NCBI GenBank assembly: GCA_028689675.1
Contig: JAQVCS010000010.1
Span: 29,408-93,407, forward strand
Length of the DNA stretch: 64,000 bases
Reading direction: 5' to 3'
Source: Desulfovibrionaceae bacterium
Lineage (GTDB): Bacteria; Desulfobacterota; Desulfovibrionia; Desulfovibrionales; Desulfovibrionaceae
Shown here one piece after another: positions 62,585-64,000 of the stretch; the first letter of the stretch is position 1, and every line of letters begins with the position of its first letter. Position numbers and translations under genes: made by a program. The notes beneath the pieces are model-generated. The model was not told the origin of the DNA, ran no database searches, and was given only the letters and a program-made list of their open reading frames with translations.

Positions 62585-63160
62585 TTATGCTTTTTCTGGT
62601 GCAGCCAGCGCTGTTTCACAAAAGCGCATAGCCTCAAGGGTATCATTCAGCAGCTTTTCTACATCCCAACCCAGCATGAGTGCCCCTTTTTTGATAGTTT
62701 CTCGATCACAGCCAGCGGCAAAACTTTTATCTTTAAATTTCTTTTTTAATGATTTCAATTCCATATCCTGCACGCTTTTTGAAGGGCGCATAAGCGCGGC
62801 TGCCCCAATAAGCCCTGTCAGTTCATCAATAGCAAAAAGCACTTTTTCCATTTCATGTTCAGGCTGCACATCTGAGCAAATACCGTAGGCATGGCAAGCC
62901 ACAGCATGAATGAGAGCAGCATCAAGCCCGCGTTGCTGCATTATTTCCTGCGCCTTGCTGCAATGCTGCTGTGGAAATTGTTCAAAATCAAGGTCATGCA
63001 GCAGGCCTGCAATTTCCCAAAAATCGGCCTCTTCTGCATAGTCCAATTTCTCGGCAAAAAAGCGCATACAGCAGGCCACAGTGCGCCCGTGCAGCAAATG
63101 AAAAGGTTCTTTATTGTATTCTTGCAGCAAAAGCCATGCTTCATGTTTGGTTATACTCAT
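62585..63160 (-). CDS. HD-domain hydrolase
   Basis: A 191-residue protein with HGRTVACCMRFFAEKL, GLLHDLDFEQFPQQH and IHAVACHAYG, the metal-binding HD set of small HDIG-like hydrolases. GAGGAG lies eight bases before ATG 63160. Substrate is unknown; relatives act on nucleotides or phosphorylated metabolites. It lies 70 bp upstream of the GtrII-like gene and is probably in the same transcript. Confidence 0.85.
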   Translation of the reverse strand: MSITKHEAWLLLQEYNKEPFHLLHGRTVACCMRFFAEKLDYAEEADFWEIAGLLHDLDFEQFPQQHCSKAQEIMQQRGLDAALIHAVACHAYGICSDVQPEHEMEKVLFAIDELTGLIGAAALMRPSKSVQDMELKSLKKKFKDKSFAAGCDRETIKKGALMLGWDVEKLLNDTLEAMRFCETALAAPEKA

Positions 63161-63260
63161 AAATCTTGCTCCTCTGGCTTAAAAAGATGGCAGAGCATAC
63201 ACAAAGAGCCTGCTAAAGAAAAGCCTGCAATACCCTGTAAGATGCCTTACCTTCTCCCTT

Positions 63261-63713
63261 TCATATTTTCACTTCAGAAACAAATGCCTTCCTTGCCCAA
63301 GGGATAAAAAGGAACAAAAAATCCTCTCTTTTCAGGAGACTTTTTGCTGAAGAATCCTTCTCAGCGGCAAGGTGCTTACAATGCCTAGCGCCCGCCACAA
63401 AGGGATACGACAGAAAAGAAGAAGAAGAAGAAGAAGAAGAAGAAGAAGAAGCGCAAACTACGACAGTGGCTATTTGCTTAGCACAACCCGATACCGACAT
63501 CTTAGGCGGTATTTCAAGGAGCATATGTATATGATCGGGGCAGCACTCAGCCTCTACTATTTTTACCCCTTTCCACTCACATAATTTGCGTAAAATCTCG
63601 CCTACAGCCTTTTTTCTCTCTCCATAGAACACTTGTCTGCGGTATTTGGGGGCAAAGACTATATGATATTTGCAGTTCCAACGGGTATGCGCTAAACTTT
63701 GTATGTCAGCCAT
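63261..63713 (-). pseudogene. tnpA: Decayed IS200-type transposase TnpA
   Basis: The first 75 residues are a normal Y1 transposase start: MADIQSLAHTRWNCKYHIVF, KYRRQVFYGERK and CCPDHIHMLLEIPPKMSVS with the HUH pair at residues 61-63. After MSVS the sequence becomes unrelated: eleven serines from a pure trinucleotide tract, then random sequence to a stop. The C-terminal helix with the catalytic tyrosine (usual GYYVSTVG region) is missing, so the protein cannot be active. The start follows AAAAGGAGG, which is sequestered in a hairpin. It inserted just downstream of an rRNA operon. Confidence 0.85.
63418..63450. repeat. Pure (GAA)11 trinucleotide tract
   Basis: Eleven uninterrupted GAA units on the plus strand (TTC on the minus) lie inside the IS200 remnant at the point where similarity to transposase ends. 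No other tract of this length was seen in the window. Such tracts change length by slippage. Confidence 0.95.
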
Positions 63714-63720
63714 TGCTGAC

Positions 63721-63781
63721 CTCCTTTTGATGTAGCTACTTGCAGTTGCCAGACCGCTTGGCTGTTCTACATCAAAAGGAG
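63721..63781 (-). promoter_or_regulatory. IS200 5' hairpin that sequesters the tnpA ribosome site
   Basis: CTCCTTTTGATGTAG (63721-63735) and CTACATCAAAAGGAG (63767-63781) are perfect 15-bp inverted copies. In the minus-strand transcript the first arm pairs with AAAAGGAG directly before the tnpA start, hiding the Shine-Dalgarno. IS200 elements are known to limit transposase in this way. It marks the left end of the element. Confidence 0.8.
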
Positions 63782-63817
63782 AATTTTTTACATATTCATA
63801 GCTTAAAGCTTTTTGGA

Positions 63818-63843
63818 CCCCCCCGCCTAGCGGGGGGTTTTCT
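63818..63843 (+). terminator. GC-rich terminator-like hairpin
   Basis: The stem CCCCCCGC/GCGGGGGG (63819-63826 with 63830-63837) with a three-base loop ends in TTTT on the plus strand. No plus-strand gene precedes it, so it may protect the rRNA end from incoming transcription, or be part of the original insertion site. Confidence 0.5.
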
Positions 63844-63851
63844 TTGTATAC

Positions 63852-63891
63852 AAAAAAAAGCTCTTCGCGCACAAGCAGCGAAGAGCTTTTT
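63852..63891 (-). terminator. Terminator of the rRNA operon
   Basis: On the minus strand the 14-bp stem AAAAAGCTCTTCGC/GCGAAGAGCTTTTT (63878-63891 with 63855-63868) is followed by further T. It lies about 10 bp after the 5S end. Confidence 0.85.
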
Positions 63892-63900
63892 AGAAGAATC

Positions 63901-64000
63901 TTTGGCGGCGGCCTACTTTCCCACAATAAAGACTGCAGTATCATCGGCGAAGGAGAGCTTAACTTCCGAGTTCGGAATGGGGTCGGGTGTACCCTCTCCT
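63901..64000 (-). rRNA. rrf: 5S ribosomal RNA, 3' part
   Basis: Read on the minus strand the sequence has the conserved 5S segments ACACCCGACCCCATTCCGAAC and CTCGGAAGTTAAG, then GGGAAAGTAGG near the 3' end. The 5' part lies beyond the window edge, so 16S and 23S are expected upstream outside the window. The exact 3' end near 63901 is an estimate. Confidence 0.9.

Noticed and set aside
1..64000. CRISPR arrays, prophage or restriction-modification systems
   Set aside because: No regularly spaced direct repeats, phage structural genes or methyltransferase-endonuclease pairs were seen.
1..64000. tRNA genes
   Set aside because: No segment showed the GGTTCGANTCC-type arm with a cloverleaf context on either strand, although a weak case could be missed by eye.

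Overview
The window reads as a chromosome segment of a Gram-negative sulfur-metabolising deltaproteobacterium, most likely a gut-type member of the Desulfovibrionaceae. This is inferred from gene content and order: a psd-pssA-leuA-leuCDB block, rubrerythrin, a YeiH/UPF0324-type exporter, a TauE/SafE exporter, a MobB fused to a cysteine motif, and two complete branched-chain amino-acid ABC operons. No species can be named from the sequence alone. Nearly everything is core-genome. Accessory material is limited to small non-coding repeats, one decayed IS200 copy next to an rRNA operon, and one AAA-ATPase cut by the left edge.

Layout. 1-5.2 kb: partial AAA-ATPase, rubrerythrin, YigZ, TrmL and a hydantoinase/oxoprolinase-like protein. 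5.2-16.2 kb: a mostly plus-strand housekeeping run (ilvE, dnaX, ybaB/ebfC, recR, dnaK, an LppC-like lipoprotein, gatC, gatA, an ArsR regulator). 16.2-24.7 kb: YkgJ-like protein, arginine decarboxylase, glycosyltransferase, amidohydrolase, YitT, TauE and MobB. 24.9-31 kb: pyrBC, the YeiH-like exporter, and a small membrane protein overlapping a DMT transporter. 31.4-45.3 kb: two livJHMGF operons on the minus strand, separated by a plus-strand BMP-type binding protein and a minus-strand M16 peptidase. 45.5-49.9 kb: a YcaO protein, rplM-rpsI and an HD-domain protein. 50-56.3 kb: leucine biosynthesis and phosphatidylethanolamine synthesis on the minus strand. 56.5-64 kb: moaC, lgt, infA, pgpA, a ferredoxin-type DUF362 protein, an SMR efflux pair, a GtrII-like membrane protein, an HD hydrolase, the IS200 relic and the 3' part of a 5S rRNA.

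The most unusual signal is a set of short TA-flanked inverted-repeat elements: about 116-120 bp, a 35-bp short form, a 150/160-bp family, and a nested third family. They sit repeatedly at gene ends. Because an element starts with G directly after a target TA, insertion into the TA of a stop codon rebuilds TAG. Seven genes here (trmL, the ykgJ-like gene, pyrC, the DMT gene, livJ1, the M16 gene, leuA) have their stop codon formed by the terminal TAG of a repeat. For four of them, removing the element in silico restores an in-frame TAA or TAG at the same codon. Other points worth following are a palindrome lying over a strong promoter upstream of the second liv operon, a palindrome and terminator separating leuA from leuCDB, a pure trinucleotide tract inside the IS200 relic, and a 150-residue Ala/Lys-rich insert in the YeiH-like exporter.
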